Shown piece by piece: positions 31,668 through 41,609 of a stretch of 64,000 nucleotides of DNA (position 1 is its first letter; every line of letters starts with the position of its first letter). The DNA is from Zopfochytrium polystomum (Eukaryota > Chytridiomycota > Chytridiomycetes > Chytridiales > Chytridiaceae), in the NCBI GenBank assembly GCA_025765615.1, contig JAIVFJ010000134.1, forward strand, positions 118,755-182,754. The letters run 5' to 3'. The translations under genes and the position numbers were made by a program. Under the pieces are notes generated by a model that was given only the letters and a program-made list of their open reading frames with translations, did not search any database and had not been told where the DNA came from.

Positions 31668-32073
31668 CTATCCAGCCGCAAGGCAGGCGATGGCTTGCGG
31701 ACTCCTCCACGCTAGTTGCTGCCGCAGCTGCTGCTGGGATTGGGACTGTGGCTGCTGAAGCTGGTGCGGTTGCGATGACGAAGAGAGGAAGTTTGCGGCG
31801 ATCGACGGCGCGGATGGGTTTGGCGCTGCAGGCGCAAGTGGGGGTCGCGGAACGGAACGGCCCGAGACGCTGGTGGACCTGGCGCGGTAGCCAGCGACGG
31901 CGGCAGCGGCGAAGGGCGGGGGCGGGGCGGGGGTGATGCGCTGGATGCTGCTGTTGGGGCTGGCGTACGAGTAAGCGGAGGAGGAGGTGGAGGAGAAGGA
32001 CGAAGACGGCGGAGGGGCCGCAGAAGGCCACGGCCCTGCGCCGCGCGGTGCCGACGGCGTCGCATCAGCCATT
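31668..32073 (-). CDS. Hypothetical Pro/Ser/Gln-rich protein or 5' exon, about 134 aa
   Basis: An ATG at 32073 opens a frame with coding-like codon use (MADATPSAPRGAGPWPSAAP) that is rich in Pro, Ser, Ala and, at the end, Gln (HQLQQPQSQSQQQLRQQLAW). It stops 98 bp before the start of the 611-aa gene on the same strand, so it may be an upstream exon of that gene. A donor CGCAG/GTGTTT lies after the in-frame stop and does not fit this frame. A GACA microsatellite is 135 bp upstream. No domain recognised. Confidence 0.4.
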
Positions 32074-32207
32074 GAAGTGGGGGGAAGCACAGCGGCGAAA
32101 ACGATTTCTATTGGTTTTGGGTTTGGGCCTCAGCCCCGGCGAGAGGAGCGCGTCCCAAAGAAAGGAAGAAGGGGTCGGGAGGGACTGACTGACTGGGACA
32201 GAGCCGA

Positions 32208-32228
32208 AGACAGACAGACAGACAGACA
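32208..32228. repeat. GACA/TGTC microsatellite upstream of the 32-kb gene
   Basis: About five GACA units bordered by GCCGAA, as at 11233-11240. It sits in the presumed 5' UTR or promoter of a minus-strand gene. Confidence 0.8.
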
Positions 32229-32454
32229 ACAGGAAACAAACGGCCACCCTTCTTTGACATTCAAATGAAAAACAGCAAATTTTTCCGCCTTCCAAGAAGG
32301 AAAGAAGCGACCGATACGGTGAAAAAATCCGAAGGTTTCAAAAAATCGATTTCTGCATGAAAATACCGAACGAAGGAAAGACGAGACAGAGCGAGCGAGG
32401 GCGGCCGAGGGATCGATCCATCCGCAAGGAAGGCCGTTTCTGTCGCTTGAGATA

Positions 32455-32600
32455 CATGCACGCGCCGCCGCCGCCCGCCGCCTCACTTGCTGCACCTGAC
32501 TGAGGGTCGACGCGCCCCACACCCCCGTCGCAGATCTTGCCCCCTCGATCGACAGCGTGTGCGACGTCGGCTATCTTCACAACACGATTATCGTGTGCAT
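32455..32600 (-). pseudogene. Decayed duplicate of the methyltransferase gene 3' part (fragment 1)
   Basis: On the minus strand this contains TGCACACGATAATCGTG, then GCCGACGTCGCACACGCTG, and a frame reading GGVGRVDPQSGAASEAAGGG. The intact gene around 34.6-34.8 kb has DTIVWISLGQPTSRVLLIED and VEIPSGAASGMGSGVVGGGG in the same order. Similarity is interrupted by indels. No start or full domain remains. Confidence 0.5.
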
Positions 32601-33009
32601 GCTGCGCTTGGTGGCGGCGGCGGCGGCGGCGGCGGGCCGTCGTGCCCAAGAGGTCATCCGTTGTCCGTCGTGCCCCTCGCACCCTTGTACAGGGCCTGCG
32701 TCAAGCGCGGTACGTTCGACGCTATGTTTTTAGGCGAGCTGGTAGGCACGGCGAGGAGTTTTTGAGCAGCGGCATTCTGCCGCCGTTGCCTTTGCGGAAA
32801 GGCCGGCGACGGCTGCGCTGGTGAGTCAAACATTGACTGATGTTATTTATAGTAAATATTGAGAAGTACCTCTCGGTTAATCGCAGAAGCATCACTCAGC
32901 TGTTCCAGTACCAGTTGATTTCGCCAGCCCTCTGAATGACTCTTGGCTGTCAAGGCTGCGAAGACTGATTGATAAGCGCTCACGTCTCTCGGCACCGCTG
33001 TCCCAACAA
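32601..33009. other. Spacer between two decayed methyltransferase-gene fragments
   Basis: GC-rich GGC repeats near 32611-32637, then AT-richer DNA. No gene seen. Confidence 0.3.
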
Positions 33010-33115
33010 ACACCACTTGTTGCACTCACTGGTCGACCCGCACACACCCGTCGCAACTCTCACCCTCGATCAGCAGCTTGTGCGACGTCGGCTATTCCAC
33101 GCGATACCCATCGCG
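33010..33115 (-). pseudogene. Decayed duplicate of the methyltransferase gene 3' part (fragment 2)
   Basis: The minus strand reads TSHKLLIEGESCDGCVRVDQ, aligning with PTSRVLLIEDGVGDGWRVDQ of the intact gene, and shares the phrase GACGTCGGCTATTCCACGCG/GCGACGTTGGCTGC. It is a second, independent degenerate piece about 500 bp from fragment 1. Confidence 0.5.
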
Positions 33116-33703
33116 CCTTTACCCGACCAGCCCGTAAAATCCCACAGCAACCCATCGACAATCGGCCGTGCCCTTATCTAGCGCCGCCTTTGAGGCCGCT
33201 GTTGCTGTTTTTGTTGTTTAGGAGAAATGGTAGACAGTTTGGAAAGGTTGCCGGGCGGCGGCGTCGCTGCCATGCCACAAGAAGCTCCTCGAGTCCGTCG
33301 CCACTGATCGTTGTCTTGCTGCGCCGGCAACGAGTCCACACTAACAACCACTTGGCGCTGTCGTCCGCCAGCACATTTTCTACCTGAATATGGGCGTGGG
33401 TCAAACCCTTCCCGGCATGATCGGGGTCGGTCTCGCTGTCTTCTTACCTTACTCGACCGAACCGTTTGGACCACGAGGACGCCGTGTCAGATGGAGAGAC
33501 ACTGCCGCGTTTTTCGCCCGCGTGGTCGCGACTGCCATTTATGGTTCAACGCAGACAAAGGTTGAAACGCTCAGCCCATCGACCCAAAGCTGTCTTGCTC
33601 TCTTACTTGCTCATAAATCGGCCCTCTTCAGCAGAGGCCCTCCACGACACCGCACATTCAAATCCTCCTCCCACTCACAGCATCAACAAGCTGCCTCTTC
33701 TCC
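33116..33703. other. Intergenic stretch, promoter of the secreted-protein gene
   Basis: No convincing gene. ORFs on both strands here lack coding composition. The right part should contain the promoter of the plus-strand gene at 33704. Confidence 0.35.
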
Positions 33704-34225
33704 ATGAAGCTTGCCATCACTTTCCTCTTCGCCCTCGGCGCCGGAGAGCTCGCCGCCGCCATGAACTGTGTGTGGACAGTCATCGAACCTGCGGCCAAGG
33801 ATGTCTTCGTCTGGGACGACGGCGTGTCCCCGTGGTCTGCGGCAAGCTACTGGAACTCGTACTACGACAAAAAATCCTGCTTCAAGAGCTCCTGGAACGT
33901 CGGTAACGGCGCCCTGAGGGTCGGCATCAATGACGGAACGCACTCGATCGGGTTCTACTACAACGGGGTGTGGCACGGCACCTACCCTGACGGGTGCTTC
34001 ACCAACCAGTGCACGTACGTCGAGACTGGTGGGAAGCCCTTGCGCCAGGAGTATCTTCCCAATCGCGGGTTTCGATTTATTTCGTACTGCGATCTGCAAC
34101 GGGTCAGCTGCCAGAACGAGTTCACGGCACTCAAGAATGGTGGGGATTGCTCTTGCAACAATAGGCAGTTGGTTGGTGACTGCTTCAATGGGCGCGATCT
34201 TGACGGTCTCATTGCGGGGTGCTAA
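33704..34225 (+). CDS. Secreted Cys-containing protein, 173 aa
   Basis: Single-exon gene with a clear signal peptide (MKLAITFLFALGAGELAAA, likely cleavage after residue 19). The mature part starts MNCVWTVIEP and has about eight cysteines spread over 150 residues (for example CFTNQCTY, YCDLQRVSC, CSCN, DCFNGRDLDGLIAGC). It also has aromatic, Gly-rich beta-like stretches (SIGFYYNGVWHGTYPDGCF). This is consistent with a disulfide-stabilised extracellular or wall protein. No enzyme motif or known family was recognised. It is transcribed towards the methyltransferase gene on the opposite strand. Confidence 0.75.
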   Translation: MKLAITFLFALGAGELAAAMNCVWTVIEPAAKDVFVWDDGVSPWSAASYWNSYYDKKSCFKSSWNVGNGALRVGINDGTHSIGFYYNGVWHGTYPDGCFTNQCTYVETGGKPLRQEYLPNRGFRFISYCDLQRVSCQNEFTALKNGGDCSCNNRQLVGDCFNGRDLDGLIAGC

Positions 34226-34465
34226 ATGCTGTCACCCTTTTTTTTTCCCCCATTGTCCGACATCTTGCCAAGCGAGGTTCACCTATCTGTTTTTCTTTTA
34301 TTTCTATTCTCGATTCACTCCTTTGCCTGATACTGCGCCTGATTGTCAAAGGTGATATCTCACCCCTTGGCAAGCGGAGTAGAGATTAATTGAGTTGCCA
34401 AACCTCATTCAAATAAAGCCAATGTGATTCAGCCAGTGTTCTATTGGTTCTGTTCGCCTAACGTC
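34226..34465. other. Convergent 3' flanks
   Basis: The T-run at 34238-34249 and the AATAAA at about 34412 are compatible with 3'-end formation on the plus strand. No gene. Confidence 0.3.
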
Positions 34466-36397
34466 TCACTGTTGCCAGCAAATGGCAACTCCAGCTGCTC
34501 TGTGGGTACGTGGGGTAGCCATCACCGTGCTGCCGCCACACCCTGCGCTGCTCGTGCTGCCGGTCCCTGTCGCCGCCGCGGATACCCGCCTGCGGCACAC
34601 GTACACCCAGCACCGATCGATCTGCGCCCCGCCAGGCCCAGAGCCGCCGCCACCGACCACACCGCTCCCCATCCCGCTCGCTGCGCCCGACGGGATCTCG
34701 ACCTCGAGGCACTGGTCGACGCGCCACCCGTCGCCGACCCCGTCCTCGATCAGCAGCACGCGCGACGTTGGCTGCCCCAGCGAGATCCACACGATAGTGT
34801 CCGTCAGCCGCGACACCGCCGCCCACGCCCTCCGGGCCTTGGCCACCTGCGTCGGCTGACCTGTCGCGTCGTACAGCAGCCCGTCTGTCGTTCCCTTGTC
34901 TAAGGCCCAGTCGAAGAGATACTGCCGGCGCTGGCGCGGCTGCTGCTGCTGCTTGGTGTCGGTCGACAGCGTCCGGAACGGGAGACCGCCGGTTGCGGCT
35001 GTCGCCACGTCCGCCACGAGAAACTCTTCGAGCGTAGAAGCGGCACGGCCGGCGACGGCCGCCTCGGCGACATCGACGCTCACGACCAACGCCGCGGTGC
35101 CGTCTGCTAGCATGGCCTCACCCGCGCGCGAGCTCCCGCACCCGACGTTGACCACGACCGCGCCTTCGACCGGTGTCTCGCCCTCGCCGCGCACAGCGCC
35201 TCCGTCTTCGTCGTCCTCGTACCCGGCCGCCAGCGCGCCCTTGACGGCACCGGCGACGGCGCCCCACGGCACGAACCACTCGTACGCCCGCCCGCTGCCT
35301 CCCGCGCGCGAGTAGTGGTGCTGCCAGTACGCCTCGGCGCTGTAGTCTGGCGCAAACGTCAGCTCGCCGCGCGTTGCGCGCGTTCCTTTCGGCACCGCGA
35401 TCACGTCGACCAGCGGGTTCCCTTCCTCGGTGTCTGACGCGATAGTATCAAAGGAGCGCGGCAGGCTGCGCGGGAAGAGCACCGTGTACGACCGGCGTTG
35501 CGAGGACGCTCCGCTGCTGATCGGCGGTGTGTAGATGAAGACGGCGACTGTGAATGTCGGGTTCTGTGCGAAGGGCAGCAGGATCGGCGTGAACGGGTCT
35601 GCGGTCACTGCGCAGTGCAGCGTGGCGCGCGGTCGCGGCGATCCGCGCGGCGAAGCGGGCGTCGTGATCTGGAACTGGATCGCCAGGCGGTATAGGTTCG
35701 CGAGAAGCGTCTTGGCGCCTTTTCGAAAAATTGAGAGGGCATACACACGCACTCTCTCTCTCTCGCCCTCACACACACAACTCACATACACAACGCGCGC
35801 GACACTCACACATACACACACACACTTTTTACACACACACTCACACACACATGCACAACTCATATACACACACCCTGATCTTTTCACTCACACTACTCAC
35901 AACGCAAACTCACCCAGCACGCCTTTGCCCCTCGCGACGGCCCTCTCTCTGGGTACGCCTTCCACAACCTCGACGCTCTCGAGGACGGCGCTCAGGGCTC
36001 TCCGGAGCGGCTCGCCGGTGGCGGGGTCCTCGAGATGGCGGAGGGCCTCCTCGCGGGACGCAAAGACCCAGTCGTGTGCGTAGACGACGCACGCCTCGAC
36101 GGCGTTGAGGTCGCGGTCGGCAACGATCTCGAGGGCGGAGGTTGCATCGTTGAAGGTGAGTGAGAAAGGGGTCGGGGGCGGTGGGACGAGGGGCAGAGTG
36201 GCGGATGTGCTGCTGTTGTTGTTGTTATCGTTATCGTTGTTTCGTGGCTCCATCGGCACGGTGCCGAGCGACGCGGACTCGATGCGTGCCCAGAGGGTGG
36301 GCCACAGGCGGCGCGGCAGGCCCATGGCGACCAGCTGGGCGCGGTGTGTCGCGATGAAGGCGTCGAGCCGCGCGCTGAGGTCGCGGACGCTCTCCAT
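34466..36397 (-). CDS. Two-exon protein: TTLL12-like N-terminal region joined to METTL12/13-like methyltransferase, 578 aa
   Basis: Exon 1 is 36397-35914 and exon 2 is 35718-34466. The 195-nt intron has a strong donor (G/GTGAGT), acceptor GAAAAG/GC, and contains an AC-rich microsatellite. Spliced length is 579 codons including stop, in phase. Residues about 1-30 (RLDAFIATHRAQLVAMGLPR, then LWPTLWARI) resemble the N-terminal helical region of TTLL12. So do FSLTFND..LEIVADRDLNAVEAC, HDWVFASREEALRHLED and, in exon 2, PTFTVAVFIYTPP..SYTVLFP, which recall its SET-like part. Residues about 290-500 form a class I SAM methyltransferase: YWQHHY (292-297), YEWF, motif I VVNVGCGSSRAG (350-361) and DWALDKGTTDGLL (431-443), as in METTL12/METTL13-type protein lysine methyltransferases. 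Substrate is unknown. TTLL12 similarity was judged from memory. Confidence 0.7.
35760..35880. repeat. AC/GT-rich microsatellite inside the intron
   Basis: Interrupted runs of ACAC and CTCACACACA fill most of the intron of the methyltransferase fusion gene. On the coding strand this is GT-rich, and if read as protein it gives an implausible Cys/Val-rich string, supporting its removal by splicing. Confidence 0.85.
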
Positions 36398-37290
36398 TCT
36401 TTACTTCCAAAGAGCTCTCTGCGACTTCTTTTTTTTGGTTCTTCTGGCCTTGTGGGTGCGTGACAAGGTCGGGCGGGCAGGCGCAATTTTGAATTGCAGA
36501 CTCTTGTTGGAGATTTTGAGGGGGGCCGAATTTATTTGACACCACACTGCATATTTACTGTACATGTAGGTGATTTTTCGCGTCGCCCTCCTTCCCTGGC
36601 GGCACGGCCTAAAAGCGACGAGCAGGCCTCTAGCCACTCGCCCTTGTCCAAGGGGCTCTTCAAGGCCAGCAAGACGCGAAGCAGCGTGGCCATTACTTTT
36701 TCCAATTTACTCTGCACAGAGGCTGACCTGCGGAACTATAATGAGAACCAAATTCCGACTTGGGGGCTGCTGGTCGAGTGCTTTGTTGGGGGAGGAGGTT
36801 AGTTACCGATAGGCCGCGGCTGGCAATGACCACTCGCGTCATCAAAAGGTAATGGCGCGAGCTGTTTTTAAGCTTTGCCCAGCGAAAGTCTCCTTGTTCC
36901 AACTGGGTCCGCCTTCCGGGTTTGCATGTGTTTCGGCGCGCCAAACAACAACGACCCAAAGTGCTTTGCATGTGTATATACGTATACATACACTAATAAT
37001 AGTTGGAGCGAAAGGCACACCAGCCAGCCAGCAGCCCAGCTCTCGAAAAACTCTGCGCGTGATGATGTGTTGATATGAATGATGATGGAGCGAGAAACTG
37101 GCTGTTTGTAGAGCTTTGCGTGTGTGTGATGCAGGGCATGCCCCAATCGCTCCTCCAGACCCTTGTTTCGAGTCTTTGCTTCCTTTGCCGAGCTGCGGTG
37201 GCTTTGCCCAAAGGCGCAGGAGACTTTGCCCTCCCGCAGCTTTTTTTAACGGAATTATCTTTTGACCCAACCGCGACAGCGGGTCAGATC
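36398..37290. other. Divergent intergenic region
   Basis: It lies between the starts of the methyltransferase fusion gene (-) and the F-box/ankyrin-like gene (+). Short ORFs on both strands lack coding bias. The reading frame that continues upstream of 37291 to 37075 is low quality and was excluded from the downstream gene. Confidence 0.4.
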
Positions 37291-39111
37291 ATGCCCGCCT
37301 CTGTCGGTTGTCTTGGCCTCCCGTTGGAGGTGCTCCTCCAGGTGCTCCGTCTCTGCATCTGCAACGGCAGCGATGCCCCTGCCTCTACCGCTGACAGGAA
37401 GCAGTTGCTACAGGATCGGCAGCGCCAAAGCCTGAGGCCGAGAGGCAGTCAGATAACAGGCGAGAACCGCCGCGGGCATCGCGACCAGCGCGAGGACGAT
37501 ACGTGGCGCCATCCGATGCTTCGGTATGCCATCCGCAGCGAAGAGCACTGCTTGGCTTTTCTCTCAGCCCGATATCTCGTCGCCCTCTCTGCAGTCTCTC
37601 GTGCTTTCCGGGGCCTCCTATCCCCACCTTCATCCCACGGGCGCGCACTGTGGCGCGCGGCCTTTGACGCCCTCGTCCGGCCTTTGACTGTGGGTGTCTC
37701 TCGAAGTGGTCCGGCAATGTCAGCGTCGGCCGTTTCGGACCGAGCCGTTCTCGAGATTCTTTTCTCTCATGCCGCCTGGGCGATCGCTCCAGACATTGTG
37801 CAGCGATCCCACTTCAACCCATGGGACGACGATCACGTATCCGATGCCCTTAGGGGCGGCCCTGCTGCAATGATGGCGCTCTGGTGCTGGCTGCGCGCGA
37901 ATCCATCCAGCTTCGACACCAAAAAAGAGCTCCTTGTGCACGCCCTCGCTGTCGGATACCGACCGGCCGCGCGCCTCCTCGTCAGCCCGGTGGGGAACAC
38001 GCTCCTATCGTTCCGCTACGGAGCTGGGACCCCGCGTACCTCGTGCAGAAAGCCGGTCCGTCGGGATCGCAGCATACATGCGCGCGGCCGCGTGGGGATG
38101 ACGCTTTTGCAGGCCGTCGTCTACAGGGGAGCGCGGCTCTGCAGCGTCCCTGCCGCAGTGCCCCCACCCCCGGATCCCAAAGACTCACATCGAAACGAGT
38201 TCTATAGGCTCCACAACAAACGCAACTTTGTGCTGGAGCCGTCTCTCCCCACGTCTCCGTGGGAGTTTGCCCTCGCCGACGCCGTGTCGTTTGTCCTGGA
38301 TGCCGACCCGCGGGAGGCTGCGGCAGTAGTCAACGAGCAAAGCTGCGGTGGCAAGACTGCGCTGGACATTGCGTACGAGCTGTATTCTTACTGGCAGCGG
38401 TCCGGTCCGTGGTCGGAAACCAGTTTCGGCGTGCCTGGCAGCGGTCGACACCAAAAAGCCCTCAAGCTCGCCCGAGCGCGCACTCTCGAGCGCACTATTG
38501 AGGTGCTGCGCTTTCACGGCGGACGAAGCGCCATTGAGGGGCGCGACCTGCTCATGTTCGTGAGAGACCTTGATGTAGAAGGTGTGAAGAAGGAACTGTC
38601 GCTGGCAGTGACTGCTGCCGACAGCCAGAATGGGATGCTTGCCTCGACTGGAATCTTCTCAGCGAGAAACTTTCGTGGCCTTTCGGCACTTCCTATGGCC
38701 GCCTTTGCCCAACTGCGCACCAAATGTGGTTCGTCTTGTTCAAGGCATCAACGGCCACATCGCCCTCCAGCAGCAAGAACTTGCCGCCGTCGCCGCACTC
38801 CAAAAAGTCCTCAACGTCGCTGCCGTCGACCTGGCGGCGGTCGCGCAGGCCAAGGCGAACCTGCTGACCGTGTTCAACTCTGCTGTGATTGTGCGCATGA
38901 ACCAACAGAAATTCGTGCAGTCCGACAACGCGGCGGTCACCGGACTGGCCATGCTCGCGCAGACCCAGGTGGCTGTATTGGCGTTGGCGACGGTTTGACG
39001 GGGACGCCTGAGACGGATTTGCCGAATTTGGTCATGCTGCAGATGAAGTTTTCGGGCGGGATTACGAGGACCAGGCGACCCTTGCGGCGGCCATTAGTTC
39101 GTGCGCGCTAG
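37291..39111 (+). CDS. F-box-like / ankyrin-like protein; C-terminal part doubtful
   Basis: The start at 37291 was chosen because MPASVGCLGLPLEVLLQVLR opens with an F-box-like motif. The open frame continues upstream to 37075 without coding quality. A helical middle follows (AFLSARYLVALSAVSRAFRG; ELLVHALAVGYRPAARLLVS; a divergent ankyrin-like GKTALDIAYEL near residue 380). Up to about 38725 codon use is good. Beyond that the frame turns Arg/Pro-rich (RTCRRRRTPKSPQRRCRRPG) while another frame becomes coding (next feature). The last about 125 codons are therefore probably not real. Either the gene is truncated by a frameshift or it has been joined to a different locus. Confidence 0.6.
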   Translation: MPASVGCLGLPLEVLLQVLRLCICNGSDAPASTADRKQLLQDRQRQSLRPRGSQITGENRRGHRDQREDDTWRHPMLRYAIRSEEHCLAFLSARYLVALSAVSRAFRGLLSPPSSHGRALWRAAFDALVRPLTVGVSRSGPAMSASAVSDRAVLEILFSHAAWAIAPDIVQRSHFNPWDDDHVSDALRGGPAAMMALWCWLRANPSSFDTKKELLVHALAVGYRPAARLLVSPVGNTLLSFRYGAGTPRTSCRKPVRRDRSIHARGRVGMTLLQAVVYRGARLCSVPAAVPPPPDPKDSHRNEFYRLHNKRNFVLEPSLPTSPWEFALADAVSFVLDADPREAAAVVNEQSCGGKTALDIAYELYSYWQRSGPWSETSFGVPGSGRHQKALKLARARTLERTIEVLRFHGGRSAIEGRDLLMFVRDLDVEGVKKELSLAVTAADSQNGMLASTGIFSARNFRGLSALPMAAFAQLRTKCGSSCSRHQRPHRPPAARTCRRRRTPKSPQRRCRRPGGGRAGQGEPADRVQLCCDCAHEPTEIRAVRQRGGHRTGHARADPGGCIGVGDGLTGTPETDLPNLVMLQMKFSGGITRTRRPLRRPLVRAR

Positions 39112-39480
39112 TCAACAACGCGCAGCCACAGTGCTCGCCGCAGGTGATGGCGCTTGCGCAGGGCATCTTGAACAACATCGCGATCCAGACAGGAGCTGCA
39201 ACTGGTGGGGCAGGTGTGGACGGTGCTGCGGTGGCCCGCCGAAATACCCGCACAGCCACGCCTGCAGTGCTTGCGCTGCTACGACCTCAGCACAGGCCGT
39301 GGGTCGATCTGCGTGCACAGCAGGTGGAAGGGTGTGTGCCCCGTGTGTCGCAGGCTACGCGCGGCGGGGTGGTGGTGGGGATCCTACTGCGGCGTGTTCG
39401 ACAGGATCGGCGATCGCAAACCTGTTCTTGATCAAGGCGTTGCTGGCACGCTGCCGGCAGGGTTCGCACTCGTTGCGTGA
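38727..39480 (+). pseudogene. Helical Ala/Val-rich coding remnant with frameshifts
   Basis: Coding composition continues in changing frames. 38727-38996 reads LVQGINGHIALQQQELAAVA then VFNSAVIVRMNQQKFVQSDN, a helical Ala/Gln-rich segment. 38998-39055 reads GDGLTGTPETDLPNLVMLQM. 39062-39215 reads DYEDQATLAAAISSCALVNN then VMALAQGILNNIAIQTGAA. 39260-39480 reads CLRCYDLSTGRGSICVHSRW then KGVCPVCRRL, two C-x2-C pairs like a zinc ribbon. Each frame stops at the next join. It looks like one gene broken by three or more indels, or a spliced gene whose introns were not resolved. The family is unknown. Confidence 0.4.
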
Positions 39481-41540
39481 GAGTAATCCATCCCCATCGC
39501 AAGCGCAGAACTGAAGCAAGCAATCATCTTGCCGACTTCAAGAATTGAAACCGTTGATCGCTATTCCCACCAAGCTCCCAACTGCCATACATACACTGAA
39601 GGTCTACTTTCCACCAACGACTGCCCCAATTTGGCGATTCATGTCTGGCACACTGGCACCAGCACTGCACGGCAGGCGGCGTCGGCGACCGCCGCCAGTG
39701 AACTCTCTTGCCTGCGGATAGAGAACTGATGCAATCCAATTGCACAGGGATGAGCTGAAGCTTCCCACTTACAACCTGGAGCACCACTCTAACAAGAGTG
39801 ACTGTGACAAGAGAAGAGATTCAATATAAGCTTTCATGACTGCTTCCTTTACCCCTCTCTCACCACACATTCAAACCTCTAGGTCACGACGTAACCCACC
39901 ACCAAATACGACGTTGGCGCAGCACTGCCATAGGCTGCAGCCTTGGTACAACACTGCTTTGGAGGGTCACAGAGGACTCACCAGCATTGGTCCTGCTGAT
40001 ACTCTTCTGCCAGCAACAGCAGCACAACAAACCAGCTGTTCACCACCTCACACATCAAAACGCACAGCTGTACATGTACATCCACAACTGCAGAGCACAC
40101 ACCTCCCCGATGATTGAACACTTCAGCCCCTCCAATCACTATCAATGGATGAACAATGCACGACCTATGATCTTCACTATGAACTACTGAGAGAACCCAA
40201 TCTGAATATTCACAAGTGCGCTTACCTGTAACATTAATTGCCTAGCACAATCAGGTGGCTTAAGCAAGCCTCATCACTTCACTGTGTCAATGCACATATG
40301 GCACATTGTTGTCTCCTGCACTCAGCCTACTTTTGATCGCGTCATCCACGTTATCACTTGGCTGCATCACGATCTGGGGGGGGGACACTGTGGACTTTGT
40401 GCAGTCTGAGCTGCTTCAGACAAATTCAGCCAGCATGGCTTCGACACCAGCTGTGTTCTCGCACTTCCACAACCAGGATCAATATTAACCCCACTCCTTC
40501 TGGGGCATAAACCTTATATGATTTGTGCTTGTCTGAACGTTCACCAGTGGAGGCTGTTGCACCATCTGAAGTCAACCCAATTTGGTGGACCTGAAATAGC
40601 ATTCTGCCTCGTTTGCAGTGCTGGCATTAATCAATTAAGCCAAGCCCACTCATTGACCTTGAGAAAATTTGGCTGATTGATATGTACCTAACCTGCCACC
40701 TCTGGTCCTGACAATTCAACAGTGATGCAGTTCAGCTCCCAAAAGCACAACAGAACTGAAATCCTATTCCATTGAGGAGAGAAAACCATCATGAAACTTG
40801 AGATCAACACGAATTCCCTGCACATTTGAAGTCATCTGTACTTGAAGTTGAAACACTGAACTCCTATCAAGTCTCTGTGTGCCATCCTCATGGACAGTCA
40901 AGGTAAGTTCTATCACCCGCGTTCTAATCTCTTTCAGGTCCTGTCTCAACAGCTGAACTTGTGAACTGTTCTAACCTTAGCCTTGGGCTGGCCGCCCTTG
41001 GAGAAGGATTGGACTACAGCTCTCTCCTGCTTCAGCCTCAGCAACACCACTTCGATTCTGGAACCATCAGACAAACAACACCCTGCAGGCAACTGGGTCT
41101 CCCCTCGCAAGTCCCAGCAGCCAATACAAGGGGGAGACCTCAATACCAGGCTCAGAATTCTTCAACATTTTTCAGTAAGCTTTCTTTCAATTCCAAGAAC
41201 TAACTGTATTTTCTTTCTTCCTCCCTTTCCCTCTTTCCTTAAACTACAAAACCACAAAGTATATTAGGTGTCTGCCTGTCTCATCCCAGTCATACCATCG
41301 CACTGCCAGGGAGCCCCAGCACCAGCCACTGCCAATGCCCCAGAGACCGTTCTGCCCAGTGACGCAAGGGGCCCAGCGATCTGGAGGACTTGCCCAGGTC
41401 CAGCGCAGAGGCTCATCAGCAGGCAGGTTGGGATGGTGAGGGCCTTGCTTGGGGGGCCCCGCATTGCCAGATGTCTCAAGTTCTCTATCCGCAAGGGGTA
41501 TTGACAGGCCCAGTGGTGATGTGGACCATGGCGCATCAGG
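39481..41540. other. Unassigned repeat-like DNA
   Basis: About 2 kb of lower-GC sequence similar in texture to the decayed interior of the copia element at 13-20 kb, with no open frame above about 100 codons. It contains a G-run (40376-40384, CTGGGGGGGGGACA) that could be an old polypurine tract. No LTR or target duplication was recognised. Confidence 0.4.
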
Positions 41541-41609
41541 GATCAAAATTCCGCCTGACTTGTCACCTCCGCCCTTGCATCCGCGATCGCCCACTGCACC
41601 CCCGCAAAC

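Noticed and set aside
35731..36108. Plus-strand Thr/His-rich ORF over the AC microsatellite
   Set aside because: Microsatellite translation inside an intron of the opposite-strand gene.
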